Source of the DNA: Phycisphaerales bacterium
GTDB lineage: Bacteria; Planctomycetota; Phycisphaerae; UBA1845; Fen-1342
Direction of reading: 5' to 3'
Assembly (NCBI GenBank): GCA_016710275.1
Contig: JADJXS010000001.1
Location: 2,728,001-2,792,000 of the forward strand
DNA length: 64,000 nt
Shown: piece by piece, positions 35,105 to 43,388 of the stretch
Position numbering within the stretch: position 1 is the stretch's first letter
How the letters are laid out: the number at the start of each line of letters is the position of its first letter
Translations under genes and position numbers: made by a program
The notes under the pieces: generated by a model
What the model was told of the DNA's origin: nothing
The model's input: only the letters and a program-made list of their open reading frames with translations
The model's database searches: none

Positions 35105-36157
35105 TCAGATCAGTTCATCAGGGTCCGCCGCGCGCAGCAGGTGCAGCGCCCGGCGCCCCCGAAACTGCCCCGCCCTCCCGGCGAACTTGTTGCAGCCCTC
35201 GATCTGCAGAACCAGCGGCTCCTCGACCCGCTTGTCCAGCGGAAGCAGATCGCCCGGCTGCAGCGCCTTCAGTTCCCCCAGCGTGATCCGCGCCCGGCCC
35301 AGGTACGCCGTCATCTGCACCGCCGATTTCCGCAGATTCCGCACCAGCCGCCGCTGCTGCACGTCCGATGCGCCCTTGGGGCGATAGCCGAGCCACGACT
35401 GCGTCGCGAGCTTCCCCAGCACCGACTCAATCACGTTGAACGGAATGCACAGGCTCATCGTTCCCGCGCAGGTCGCCATCTTCAGCTCAAACGTGATCGA
35501 CACGACCACCTCGGTCGGAGCGACGATGTTCACCAGGTGCGGGTTGCTCTCGGTCTCCAGCACCTCGAACCGCGCTTCGATCAGGTTTTTCCACGCATCC
35601 GAAAGATGCTCCTCGGTTCGATCGATGATGCGGTTCATCAGCCGCCACTCGATCGACGTCAGCGCACGCTGCGGAACCAGGCACTCCTGGCTGCTGCCGC
35701 CCAGCAGCCGGTCAATCATCGGATAGACGATCAGCGGGCTGAACTCGAGGAACATCTGCCCCTCGAGCGGCGGTGCGTGCATGATCACGAAGCACGTCGG
35801 GTTCGGCAGCGATTGCACAAACTCGCTGTACATCACCTGCTCAACCGCCACCACGTGCACGTTCACCAGCGTGCGCAGCGCCCCCGACAGCGTCGCCGCA
35901 AAGTTGCGGGCGAAATAGTCGTGAATCGCGGCCAGCGCCCGCGTCTGGTCCTTGCTGACGCGCTTGGGCCGCTTGAAGTCATAGGAGCTGACCTCATGAT
36001 CCGGGCGCAATGGCGCCTCGTCATCAGGCAATCCGCCCGCCCGCCCCGACACCGGCGTTACCGCAATTGACGGCCCAGCGGCCTCCGCCGCGGGCGCATC
36101 ACCCCCGACGGACGCCAGCAGCGCGTCCACATCCTGCGGTTTCAGCACCTCGGACAT
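35105..36157 (-). CDS. fliM: Flagellar motor switch protein FliM
   Basis: A 350-residue C-ring protein that links the rotor to CheY and the stator. It begins MSEVLKPQDVDALLASV, matching the CheY-P-binding N-terminal peptide (usually LSQxEIDALL). The middle domain has FVIMHAPPLEGQMFLEFSP and MIDRLLGGSSQ, near the family GGxG. The C-terminal SpoA/FliN-like domain is RITLGELKALQPGDLLPLD. Length is normal. ATG 36157 has GGAGG 5 nt upstream. Neither fliN, fliL nor any other structural flagellar gene is adjacent; flgM lies 2.4 kb away, so flagellar genes appear dispersed. Confidence 0.93.
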   Translation of the reverse strand: MSEVLKPQDVDALLASVGGDAPAAEAAGPSIAVTPVSGRAGGLPDDEAPLRPDHEVSSYDFKRPKRVSKDQTRALAAIHDYFARNFAATLSGALRTLVNVHVVAVEQVMYSEFVQSLPNPTCFVIMHAPPLEGQMFLEFSPLIVYPMIDRLLGGSSQECLVPQRALTSIEWRLMNRIIDRTEEHLSDAWKNLIEARFEVLETESNPHLVNIVAPTEVVVSITFELKMATCAGTMSLCIPFNVIESVLGKLATQSWLGYRPKGASDVQQRRLVRNLRKSAVQMTAYLGRARITLGELKALQPGDLLPLDKRVEEPLVLQIEGCNKFAGRAGQFRGRRALHLLRAADPDELI

Positions 36158-36319
36158 CGCGTCCTCCACGCGTTCGTATCGGTCCGGTCGCGGGTCGGCC
36201 CGCCCCTGCACATCCGCGAACGCGCAGATTCCGCCCGCCGCTCCCCATCCGGCTGAATCAACCGGCGGATTCGGGCGTACAATACCCAGGGAGAGCTCCT
36301 CAACCGCGGAGGTCCGTCC

Positions 36320-37258
36320 ATGCTTCGAATCGCCGCCGTCACGCTGTTGCTGTTCGTCGCCACCACCGCCGCCGCCGCCCAGGATCGCGCCATTCGTTGG
36401 CGCACCGACGTCGAAAGCGCCGTGGCCGAGGCAAAGAAGCGGAACACGCCGCTCATGTTCTATGTCAAAGGTTCGACCGCCCGCAAAGGCGACGACCTCG
36501 ACGACCTCGAAGACGATCAGCGCAAGAGCTTCCGCGATGAGCGCGTCTTCTCGCTCTCGCAGCGCTTCATCTGTGTGCAACTCTCCCGCACGCAGCACAA
36601 GGACCTGATCGAGAAGTGGGGGCTGCGCACGAACCTGCAGCTCTATGTCGTTTACGTGCAGCCCGACGGCACGCGCATCGACTGGCAGGACTCGCTCGGC
36701 GTCGCCACCGCCGACGCCTTCGCCCAGAAAATGGCCCGCGTGTTCACCGCCCACCGCAACGCCATCTACGACGCCGAGATCAAGCCCGCGCTGGACGCCA
36801 AGGCCCCCATCGCCGGCGTGAACGCCGCCCTCAAGCGCATCCGCGAACTGACAATCCTCAGCGCCGACAAGGAGGTCGCCGCCCTCCTCGATCGCACCGA
36901 CCTCGACGACAAGACCCGCCAGACAGTCCACGACACGCTCGCCCACCTTTCCACTCGCGCCAGCGTCGAAGCGCTGCTCGCCAAGGTGCAGACCGCCGAT
37001 GACTCGGCCGCCAAGGCCCTCTCCGCCTGCAACCCCGCCGGCGCAAGCTACATGCTCAGCGCCCTCGATCGCGAAGGCCCGCTGCGCGTCGCCGCGTACA
37101 ACGCAATCACCAAGTCCTGCCGAATCAAGAGCCCGAAGCCCGCCCGCTTCTGGGACGGCAAGAACGAAAAGATCAAGGCGGATGAGCTGGACCGTGTGCG
37201 CCGCCAGGCCGAGACGGTCATCAAGCGCTGGAGAGAGCAGTATGAAGAGTATCGTTGA
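36320..37258 (+). CDS. Exported thioredoxin-fold protein, unknown function
   Basis: A 312-residue protein with a signal peptide (MLRIAAVTLLLFVATTAAAA, cleaved near AAAAQ). Residues about 25-150 resemble the DUF255/thioredoxin-fold proteins: WRTDVESAVAEAKKRNTPLM, FYVKGS, then a strand-rich end (NLQLYVVYVQPDG). The usual CxxC is missing (FYVKGSTARKGDD), so it is not a standard oxidoreductase. The C-terminal half is helical. ATG 36320 has GGAGG 7 nt upstream. Its stop overlaps the threonine aldolase start by 17 bases, so the two are co-transcribed. Confidence 0.75.
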   Translation: MLRIAAVTLLLFVATTAAAAQDRAIRWRTDVESAVAEAKKRNTPLMFYVKGSTARKGDDLDDLEDDQRKSFRDERVFSLSQRFICVQLSRTQHKDLIEKWGLRTNLQLYVVYVQPDGTRIDWQDSLGVATADAFAQKMARVFTAHRNAIYDAEIKPALDAKAPIAGVNAALKRIRELTILSADKEVAALLDRTDLDDKTRQTVHDTLAHLSTRASVEALLAKVQTADDSAAKALSACNPAGASYMLSALDREGPLRVAAYNAITKSCRIKSPKPARFWDGKNEKIKADELDRVRRQAETVIKRWREQYEEYR

Positions 37259-38318
37259 CCTCCGCAGCGACACGGTCACCCGCCCCACCGCGGCCATGCG
37301 CCGCGCAATTGCCGAGGCCGAGGTCGGCGACGACGTGCTCGGCGACGACCCGACCGTGAACCGCCTGCAGGAGCGCAGTGCGGAGCTGCTGGGCAAGCCC
37401 GCCGCCGTCTTCGTCCCCAGCGGCTCGATGGCCAACCTGGTCAGCATCCGCGCCGTCTGCGAACCCGGCGACGAAATCATCTGCGACGCCACCACCCACT
37501 CGTACAACTACGAAGCCGCTGGCCCGGCGGCCCTGGCCGGCACGTCCATGCGACTGATTCACTCGCCGCGCGGCATTTTCACCCCCGCCGACGTCACCGG
37601 CAACGTTCGCCCGCCCGGCGATCACTTCCCCCATTCGCGGATGGTGATCATTGAGAACACCAACAACCGCGGCGGCGGAACCGTCTGGACCACCACCGAG
37701 GTGGCCGCCATCCGCACCGCCTCACAGCCGCTCGGCCTGCACCTGCACCTCGACGGCGCGCGGCTGATGAACGCCTGCGTCGCCGCCGGCTGCCGCCCCA
37801 CCGACTACACCCGCCACGTGGATTCCGTGTCGCTCTGCTTTTCCAAGGGGCTTGGCGCCCCGGTAGGCTCTATCGTCGCCGGGCCGGCCGCGTTCATCGC
37901 GCGTGCCCGCCGCTTCCGCAAGCAATTCGGCGGCACCATGCGCCAATCGGGCCTGCTGGCCGCTGCTGCGCTCTACGCCCTCGACCACCATGTCGAGCGG
38001 CTGGCGGACGATCACGCCAACGCGGCCCATCTCGCGCGCGGGCTGGCGGAGATCCCCGGCCTCCGCGTGAATCCCGCGGCCGTTCAGACCAACATCGTCA
38101 TGATTGAGTTGGAGGAGCGCCTGGGGCCGGCCGACGCCTTCAGCGCCCGGCTGCGCGAATCCGGCGTCTGGCTGATGGCCACCGGCCCGCGCACGCTGCG
38201 CGCCGTGACCCACCTGGACGTGACCGGGGAGCAGATGGACGACGCAATTCGCGTCTTCGCGCGACTCAGCCGCGCGGACCAACCCGCATCGGTGCGCGCC
38301 GCCGCAGCAGCAAACTGA
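37242..38318 (+). CDS. ltaE: Low-specificity L-threonine aldolase
   Basis: PLP enzyme cleaving L-threonine/L-allo-threonine to glycine and acetaldehyde. The 358-residue protein starts MKSIVDLRSDTVTRPTAAMR, the family N-terminus. Catalytic Lys202 is in LCFSKGLGAPVGS, and Asp171, which holds the PLP ring, in LHLDGARLMNA; VGDDVLGDDPTVNRLQE and IENTNNRGGGTVW also fit. ATG 37242 has GGAGAG 6 nt upstream and lies inside the end of the upstream gene, which fixes the start against the longer frame. Confidence 0.94.
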   Translation: MKSIVDLRSDTVTRPTAAMRRAIAEAEVGDDVLGDDPTVNRLQERSAELLGKPAAVFVPSGSMANLVSIRAVCEPGDEIICDATTHSYNYEAAGPAALAGTSMRLIHSPRGIFTPADVTGNVRPPGDHFPHSRMVIIENTNNRGGGTVWTTTEVAAIRTASQPLGLHLHLDGARLMNACVAAGCRPTDYTRHVDSVSLCFSKGLGAPVGSIVAGPAAFIARARRFRKQFGGTMRQSGLLAAAALYALDHHVERLADDHANAAHLARGLAEIPGLRVNPAAVQTNIVMIELEERLGPADAFSARLRESGVWLMATGPRTLRAVTHLDVTGEQMDDAIRVFARLSRADQPASVRAAAAAN

Positions 38319-38376
38319 TGTCTCGATGAAAGCGCCTCGGCTTCAGGAGGGCGCTTCCGGAAGTAGTCCCATTCTT

Positions 38377-38463
38377 TGCCGTGTGCCGCTGCTCTTGAGC
38401 AACGCTCTGCCTTCGCGATCCGTCCTTGTCGCGCATGTGTGCCGTGCGCCACTACTCTTGAGC
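38377..38463. repeat. Imperfect 24-bp direct repeat, period 63
   Basis: Two copies (38377-38400 and 38440-38463) of a sequence ending CTCTTGAGC, 21 of 24 bases identical, in the 285-base gap between ltaE and flgM. Each ends in GCTC-TT-GAGC, a small stem. No gene is visible in the gap otherwise. Confidence 0.4.
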
Positions 38464-38603
38464 TTGGTGTTTCCCGCATTTGCACCCCGTCAGGGGCGCC
38501 GGGCCGTCGCCACGAGTAGAGCGCCGCCCGGCGACAGCCGGGCGAACCGGAACCCGAGTCTCCGCGCGCCTGCCCCTCGCCCAGCTCATCCCACCCGCCC
38601 GCA

Positions 38604-38882
38604 TCAGGACCGCCCCAACTCCGCATGCAGCCGCCACACGGCCGCGTCCAGCTTCTCCGCCGTCAGGTACGTCCCCGACTGAATGCTCGCGCGCAGCGCC
38701 GCCAGCCGAAGCTGCCGCCCCCGCGCCGCATCCTCCATCCCGCGCAGCGCATCCGCCGACAGCAGCAGCCGGTCGCTCTCCGCCGCCACGCCGCGGTCGC
38801 GGAGCGCCCCGCCCCGATCCACCTCGGGCAAAGGCTCCGCCGCCAGCGCCGCACGACCCGCCATCGAAATCGAATGCACCAT
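38604..38882 (-). CDS. flgM: Anti-sigma-28 factor FlgM-like protein
   Basis: A 92-residue protein. The C-terminal half fits FlgM: ESDRLLLSADALRGMEDAAR, then RQLRLAALRASIQSGTYLTA and EKLDAAVWRLHAEL (family pattern R-x-x-x-L-[RK]-x-x-I-x-x-G-x-Y). FlgM binds the flagellar sigma factor until the hook is complete. ATG 38882 has a full AAGGAGG 9 nt upstream, which rules out the longer frame to 38945. It stands alone on its strand, 405 bases after the MBOAT gene. Confidence 0.72.
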   Translation of the reverse strand: MVHSISMAGRAALAAEPLPEVDRGGALRDRGVAAESDRLLLSADALRGMEDAARGRQLRLAALRASIQSGTYLTAEKLDAAVWRLHAELGRS

Positions 38883-39287
38883 GGAACCCGGCCTCCTTAG
38901 ACAAAGAAACCCGCGAGCGCGCGGAAATAGCCGCGGCCGCATCATCCATGATGTGTGCAGGGGAAAACGCCCTTATCGGTGGAGGCGAGCCGGTCCTTCG
39001 GCCACCCGGATCCACCTTCGCTCACGGGATGTATCGTCCCGCCTGCCCATAAATCTTTACGCGATTCAGCCCCATCAAGGCCACAAGATAATCTGGGGAA
39101 TCTGCGGGGAATAAGGAGATTTTCCTCTGCCGCCCTCACGCCCCCCGGCCCGCTGATAATGTACGCCACCCGCCCACGCGACAAAGATCGCTTTCCATTA
39201 TCGCACATTGCCGCCTTCGTCCGCGAATCGCCGCGAATCGCGGCATCTTGCCTGAATTCACAAAGATTTTTTCCCCCATTCCTCGCG
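38883..39287. other. Intergenic region upstream of flgM, 405 bases
   Basis: Less GC-rich than average near 39045-39120. It includes the perfect-armed hairpin GCCGCG-AAT-CGCGGC at 39230-39244, 44 bases after the MBOAT stop on its strand, which may end that transcript. ACCGATAA (minus strand, 38980-38973) resembles a sigma-28 -10 element but its -35 is poor. No gene seen. Confidence 0.4.
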
Positions 39288-40832
39288 TCACCCCGGCGGC
39301 CCGAAGCAATCCGCACCGGTCAGTGCCAGCAACGGCCGCCGCACAATCTCCCACGTCACGCGCCCGGCCCCGCGGCCGCCAAAAAAAATCAGCAGGCTGA
39401 ACACGAAGCAGTGCATCGTGAACAGCCACGCGACGATCGGCCCAACCGGGTGCATCCGCCGCACCCACCGCCGAATCGCCGGCAAGAATCCCGTCGGCCG
39501 AGCGTCGAGCCGCTGCATCCACCCCACCCACCACTGGTTGACCGCCAGCATCAACCCCATCACCGCCCCCCAGGCCGCCATATACCCGTTGGGAATGTGC
39601 CACACGCCGCAGATCGCGAACGTCAGCACGAGATTCAGCGTCGCCCGCTTCCGATTTCCGCCCAGCGCGATGTAGACGTAATCCCGCAGCAGCGACGACA
39701 GGCTGATGTGCCACCGCCGCCAGAAATCCCGCAAACTGGTCGAGAACCAGCACCACCGGAAGTTCTCCACCTGCCGGTAGCCCAGCAGCCGCGCCATCCC
39801 GGCGGACACGTCGCAATAGCCGCTGAACTCCAGGTACAGGTGGAAGATGATCAGGAAAACCCCGCCGTACACGAGCGCGTAATTCTCAATCAGGTGCGGT
39901 GCTTGAAAGTACCCGGCGGACTCCGAACCCATTTTCAGTCCGTCGCGCAGCAGCGGCACGAAGTACAGCGTGGCGATGATCGACTTGCTCAGCCCCCACC
40001 CCATCCGCGCCAGCCCGATCGGCCAATCGCTCAGCCGCCGCTGCGCGTGGCAGGCGTCCAGTTGCTCGCAGAATCGCCCGAAGCGCTCGATCGGCCCCTG
40101 GATCAGGTTCGGTGCATAGCAGAGATACGCCAGGAAGTCGATGAACCGCCGCCGCGACTCCGGAATCCCCCCCGCCCGCAATTCCGAAACGTAATGCAGC
40201 ATCCGCCACACCAGGTAGGCGGTTCCGATGTTGTGCGGGTTCCAGAAGACCTGGTCCGCAAGCTGCCCCCTCGGCGTCCCGAGAACCTCGACCTCACTCG
40301 GCGCGCCGGGCGTCCACACCCGCGCCCCGAAGTGAAACGGAAAACACCACCGCGCATGCTCGAACAGCCAGCGATTCCACTCATCGGGGATTTCGATCTT
40401 TCGCAGCAGCATCGTCAGCAGGTACCAGACCACGATCACCGTCACGACCAGCGCGAACGCGCGCTGCGCACCGCCGTCGGTCGCCTCAGTGCCGGCCCCG
40501 GGATCGGCCGCCATCAGGGTCCGCCCGACGTCCACCCGCTTCGCATACCACTGCGTCAGTGCGAAGAACCCGGCGCAGTTCAGCAGCCAGAACAGCGCAT
40601 ACGGCGCTCCAAACGCGATGATCAGAAACGCCGCCCCGGTGCCGACAATCGCCTCGCGCAGCCACCGCCGCGGCGCCAGCAGCAGCAGCGGCAGCAACGG
40701 CACGAACAGCGCCACGGTGAAACGGTCATCGAGCAGTTGGCGCAGCCAGAATCCCGAAAAGTCCCCCCATTCCGCGCTGCGCAGCGGCGACCAGAGCAGA
40801 TCCGTCAGCGTGGAAAACCCGTCCGCGATCAT
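39288..40832 (-). CDS. MBOAT family membrane-bound O-acyltransferase (AlgI/DltB type)
   Basis: A 514-residue protein with about ten membrane helices. Family features are LRDFWRRWHISLSSLLRDYV, YIALGGNRK, NLIQGPIERF, and the invariant catalytic His in GVWHIPNGYMAAWG. Relatives move acyl groups across the membrane onto exported sugars, teichoic acids or proteins; the acceptor here is unknown. A SGNH-type partner (AlgJ/X) is not nearby. It starts 28 bases after the end of the LolD-like gene on the same strand, so it may share its transcript. Confidence 0.9.
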   Translation of the reverse strand: MIADGFSTLTDLLWSPLRSAEWGDFSGFWLRQLLDDRFTVALFVPLLPLLLLAPRRWLREAIVGTGAAFLIIAFGAPYALFWLLNCAGFFALTQWYAKRVDVGRTLMAADPGAGTEATDGGAQRAFALVVTVIVVWYLLTMLLRKIEIPDEWNRWLFEHARWCFPFHFGARVWTPGAPSEVEVLGTPRGQLADQVFWNPHNIGTAYLVWRMLHYVSELRAGGIPESRRRFIDFLAYLCYAPNLIQGPIERFGRFCEQLDACHAQRRLSDWPIGLARMGWGLSKSIIATLYFVPLLRDGLKMGSESAGYFQAPHLIENYALVYGGVFLIIFHLYLEFSGYCDVSAGMARLLGYRQVENFRWCWFSTSLRDFWRRWHISLSSLLRDYVYIALGGNRKRATLNLVLTFAICGVWHIPNGYMAAWGAVMGLMLAVNQWWVGWMQRLDARPTGFLPAIRRWVRRMHPVGPIVAWLFTMHCFVFSLLIFFGGRGAGRVTWEIVRRPLLALTGADCFGPPG

Positions 40833-40860
40833 CCTCGTCCATCACGCCCGGGCCGCGAGG

Positions 40861-41676
40861 TCATTTCGCCGCCAGCCGCCCGTCATCGAGATGCAGCACC
40901 CGATCCGCACACGCCGCCACGGTCGCGTCGTGCGTCACCATCACGATCGTCTGCCCCGCGGCATGCAGCGCCTGAAAAATCGCCATGATGGCCGCGCCGC
41001 TCGTTGCATCCAGGTTGCCCGTCGGCTCATCCGCTAGCAGCACGCTCGGCCGGTGCACCAGCGCCCGCGCAATCGCCACCCGCTGCCGCTCTCCGCCGGA
41101 AAGCTCATTGGGCCGGTGCGATAGCCGATGAGACAGCCCCACCCGCTCCAGCTCCGCCGCCACCCGCCGCCGCGCTTCGCCGCGCGCCGTCGGCCAGCGC
41201 AGCACGCCGGTCCGCACCATCTCCGTCACCAGCACGTTCTCGAACACCGTCAATTCGGGCAGCAGGTGGTAAAACTGAAACACGAAGCCGAACGTGTTTC
41301 GCCTCAGCCGATTTCGCCGCCGCTCGTGCACACTCAGAACATCCAGCGCCCGCGCTCGATAGCTCCGTCGCCCCACCGGCGCATACACCGGCTCCCCATC
41401 CACAAGAACCTGCCCCTCCTGCGGCTCATCCAGCGCCCCCAGCACGTGCAGCAGCGTGCTCTTGCCGCTCCCGCTCTTGCCCATGATCGCCGCAAACTCG
41501 CCCCGCCGCACCGACAGGTCCGCCCGCCGCAGCACCGGCACTTCCACCCGCCCGAGCCGATACGTCCGCGAAACCCCCTCCGCGCGCAAGAACGCGCCGC
41601 GCGCGCCATCCGCGCTTGTGCCGCCGACGACGGCCGCGGCGGTGGCGCCTGCCTCGCGCTGCCGTGCGTCACTCAT
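40861..41676 (-). CDS. lolD: ABC transporter ATPase, LolD/MacB type
   Basis: A 271-residue ATPase. Walker A is GKSGSGKST, the signature is LSGGERQRVAIARAL, Walker B is LLADEPTGNLD and the H-loop is VTHDAT. The combination with ADEPTGNLD and the FtsX-type permease next door points to LolCDE-like lipoprotein release or a related mechanotransmission exporter. ATG 41676 overlaps the permease stop by 8 bases, which fixes the start; the first 30 residues are an Ala/Gly-rich extension. Confidence 0.87.
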   Translation of the reverse strand: MSDARQREAGATAAAVVGGTSADGARGAFLRAEGVSRTYRLGRVEVPVLRRADLSVRRGEFAAIMGKSGSGKSTLLHVLGALDEPQEGQVLVDGEPVYAPVGRRSYRARALDVLSVHERRRNRLRRNTFGFVFQFYHLLPELTVFENVLVTEMVRTGVLRWPTARGEARRRVAAELERVGLSHRLSHRPNELSGGERQRVAIARALVHRPSVLLADEPTGNLDATSGAAIMAIFQALHAAGQTIVMVTHDATVAACADRVLHLDDGRLAAK

Positions 41677-43279
41677 AGCGCAACGCCTCCACCGGCTCCA
41701 TCCGCGCCGCCCGCCACGCCGCAGCGAACGAGCCGCCCGTGCACGCCAGGATCGATGCCACAAACACCCCCACCGCATCGACCGGCTCCACCCGGCTCGG
41801 GATGCGGTCAAACGCATAGACGCTGAAATCCCACACCCGCATGCCCGGGTGGATCGAGATCAGAAATTCCTGAATCTCGTTGATGTTCACCATGAACGTC
41901 CACCCCAGCGCCGCTCCCAGCAGCCCCCCCACCGCTCCGACCGCCGCGCCGTACATCACGAAAATCGCCCCCACCCCGGTCGACGACGCCCCGACGCTCT
42001 TGAGCACCCCCACGTCGCGCGTCTTCTGCAGCACGATCATGTAGAGAATGCACAGCACCAGCAGCACCGCGACGAGCGAGATGATGCCCATCACGATCTG
42101 CATCAGCACGCGCTCCTTCTCAATCGGCGCGATCACGTGCCGCTGCGATTGCTCCCACGTCTCCGCCCGCGTCCGCCGCAGCAGCTCGCGCTCGCTGATG
42201 TTCAACGCGAACCGCCCGCTGTAGGCGAAATCCGCCACGAATTTCGACAGCCGCTCCGCCGCCTTTGCCGGGTCGTGTCCCGGTGCAATCTTGATCTGGA
42301 TCTGCGAACAGCGCCCCGGCACCCGGCTGCCGTCCTCGCGCTGCGCCTCATCCATCTGCAACAGCCGTTGCAGCAGCGCGAATTCACAGTAGACGTAGTT
42401 CGAGTCGATGTCGTGCACGCCCGTCCGCGAGTCATCCGCATAGCGAAAAGCCCGCTTGATCGGCTGCCCCGAAATGTCCCCCGCCTCCGTCGTCGGAAGC
42501 AGCGTCAGCGTCACCACGTACCCGCGCGGATAGAAACCCAGCCGCCGGTAGCGCCCTTCCGGCTGGCGCACCCCCACGATGTCCCGCCCGATCACCAGCC
42601 CCGGATGCTCCTCCCCCTCCCAGCGCGGCGAGTCGTCCATGCCGTCCGGCAGGGCGAACACGCCCGGGTAGGGCGTGATGCCGTCCTTCTCCAGCGACTT
42701 GCGAAACGACGTCCACTCCCGGTCGTACTCATCCGTGTCCCGCACACCGGCCGCCCGCGCGCGCTCGTTCGCCGAATGCAGCGGCTCCGGCAGCCGCGGC
42801 ACCGCCGACAGCGCGCCGCCCGTCCCTTCCTCCGCCACTCCGAGTATCGCCTGCTTCTGCGGCCCCAGCGACGTCGTCCCCGGATAGTGCTGCTCGTAAT
42901 ACAGGCTGCGCCGAAAGCCGTTGACCTCGTACACATCCTCAAGCCGGACGCCCACAACCCGCACGGTCGCCGTCTGTTCAATCTGCGGAAACCGCAGCAA
43001 CCCCCAGCTGTACAGCACCGGCGTGGCCCGCTGAATCTCCGGCCAGGTCGAAATCTCCGCGATCAGTTCCTCATAAAGCGGAAATCCGTGATACGAGCGG
43101 TTATCGAGAATCACATCCCCCAGAAGCGCCCGCGCCTTGGCCTTCATCTCCTGCACAAACCCGCCCAGCACCGACATGACGATCAACACCATTGCCGCGC
43201 ACAGCGTCACCGCACCGACCGCGGCGTACGCAATGCGCCGCTTGCGCAGGTATCGAAGCGTCAGAAACAGCTTGTACAC
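41669..43279 (-). CDS. ABC transporter permease, LolC/LolE (FtsX) type
   Basis: A 536-residue permease. The N-terminus YKLFLTLRYLRKRRIAYAAV and first helix are typical of LolC/E, a large extracytoplasmic domain (about 55-390) follows, and three C-terminal helices of FtsX type end with FVASILACTGGSFAAAWRAARM, PVEALRYE. GTG 43279 is the likely start because the frame beyond it (to 43567) is not protein-like. It is translationally coupled to lolD. The periplasmic domain is longer than in E. coli LolC (about 400 residues in total), which may point to a different cargo. One permease is present, so it would work as a homodimer. Confidence 0.85.
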   Translation of the reverse strand: MYKLFLTLRYLRKRRIAYAAVGAVTLCAAMVLIVMSVLGGFVQEMKAKARALLGDVILDNRSYHGFPLYEELIAEISTWPEIQRATPVLYSWGLLRFPQIEQTATVRVVGVRLEDVYEVNGFRRSLYYEQHYPGTTSLGPQKQAILGVAEEGTGGALSAVPRLPEPLHSANERARAAGVRDTDEYDREWTSFRKSLEKDGITPYPGVFALPDGMDDSPRWEGEEHPGLVIGRDIVGVRQPEGRYRRLGFYPRGYVVTLTLLPTTEAGDISGQPIKRAFRYADDSRTGVHDIDSNYVYCEFALLQRLLQMDEAQREDGSRVPGRCSQIQIKIAPGHDPAKAAERLSKFVADFAYSGRFALNISERELLRRTRAETWEQSQRHVIAPIEKERVLMQIVMGIISLVAVLLVLCILYMIVLQKTRDVGVLKSVGASSTGVGAIFVMYGAAVGAVGGLLGAALGWTFMVNINEIQEFLISIHPGMRVWDFSVYAFDRIPSRVEPVDAVGVFVASILACTGGSFAAAWRAARMEPVEALRYE

Positions 43280-43388
43280 CGGGGCGGTCTTCCTTCCTGC
43301 ACTGGCGCAGCGTGCGGGATCATAGCAAGCACCCGCGCGCACCGATATGCGCCGCAGCCGCCCGCGCCGCGACGATATACTCCGCCGG

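Noticed and set aside
36158..37507. Upstream extension of the fliM frame on the minus strand
   Set aside because: Covers the secreted thioredoxin-fold gene and the start of ltaE in antisense; FliM homology and the GGAGG site begin at 36157.
38973..39059. Sigma-28 type promoter for flgM
   Set aside because: ACCGATAA (38980-38973) has a poor -35, and TAAAGATT (39059-39052) is two bases too far from its CGATAC. Suggestive only.
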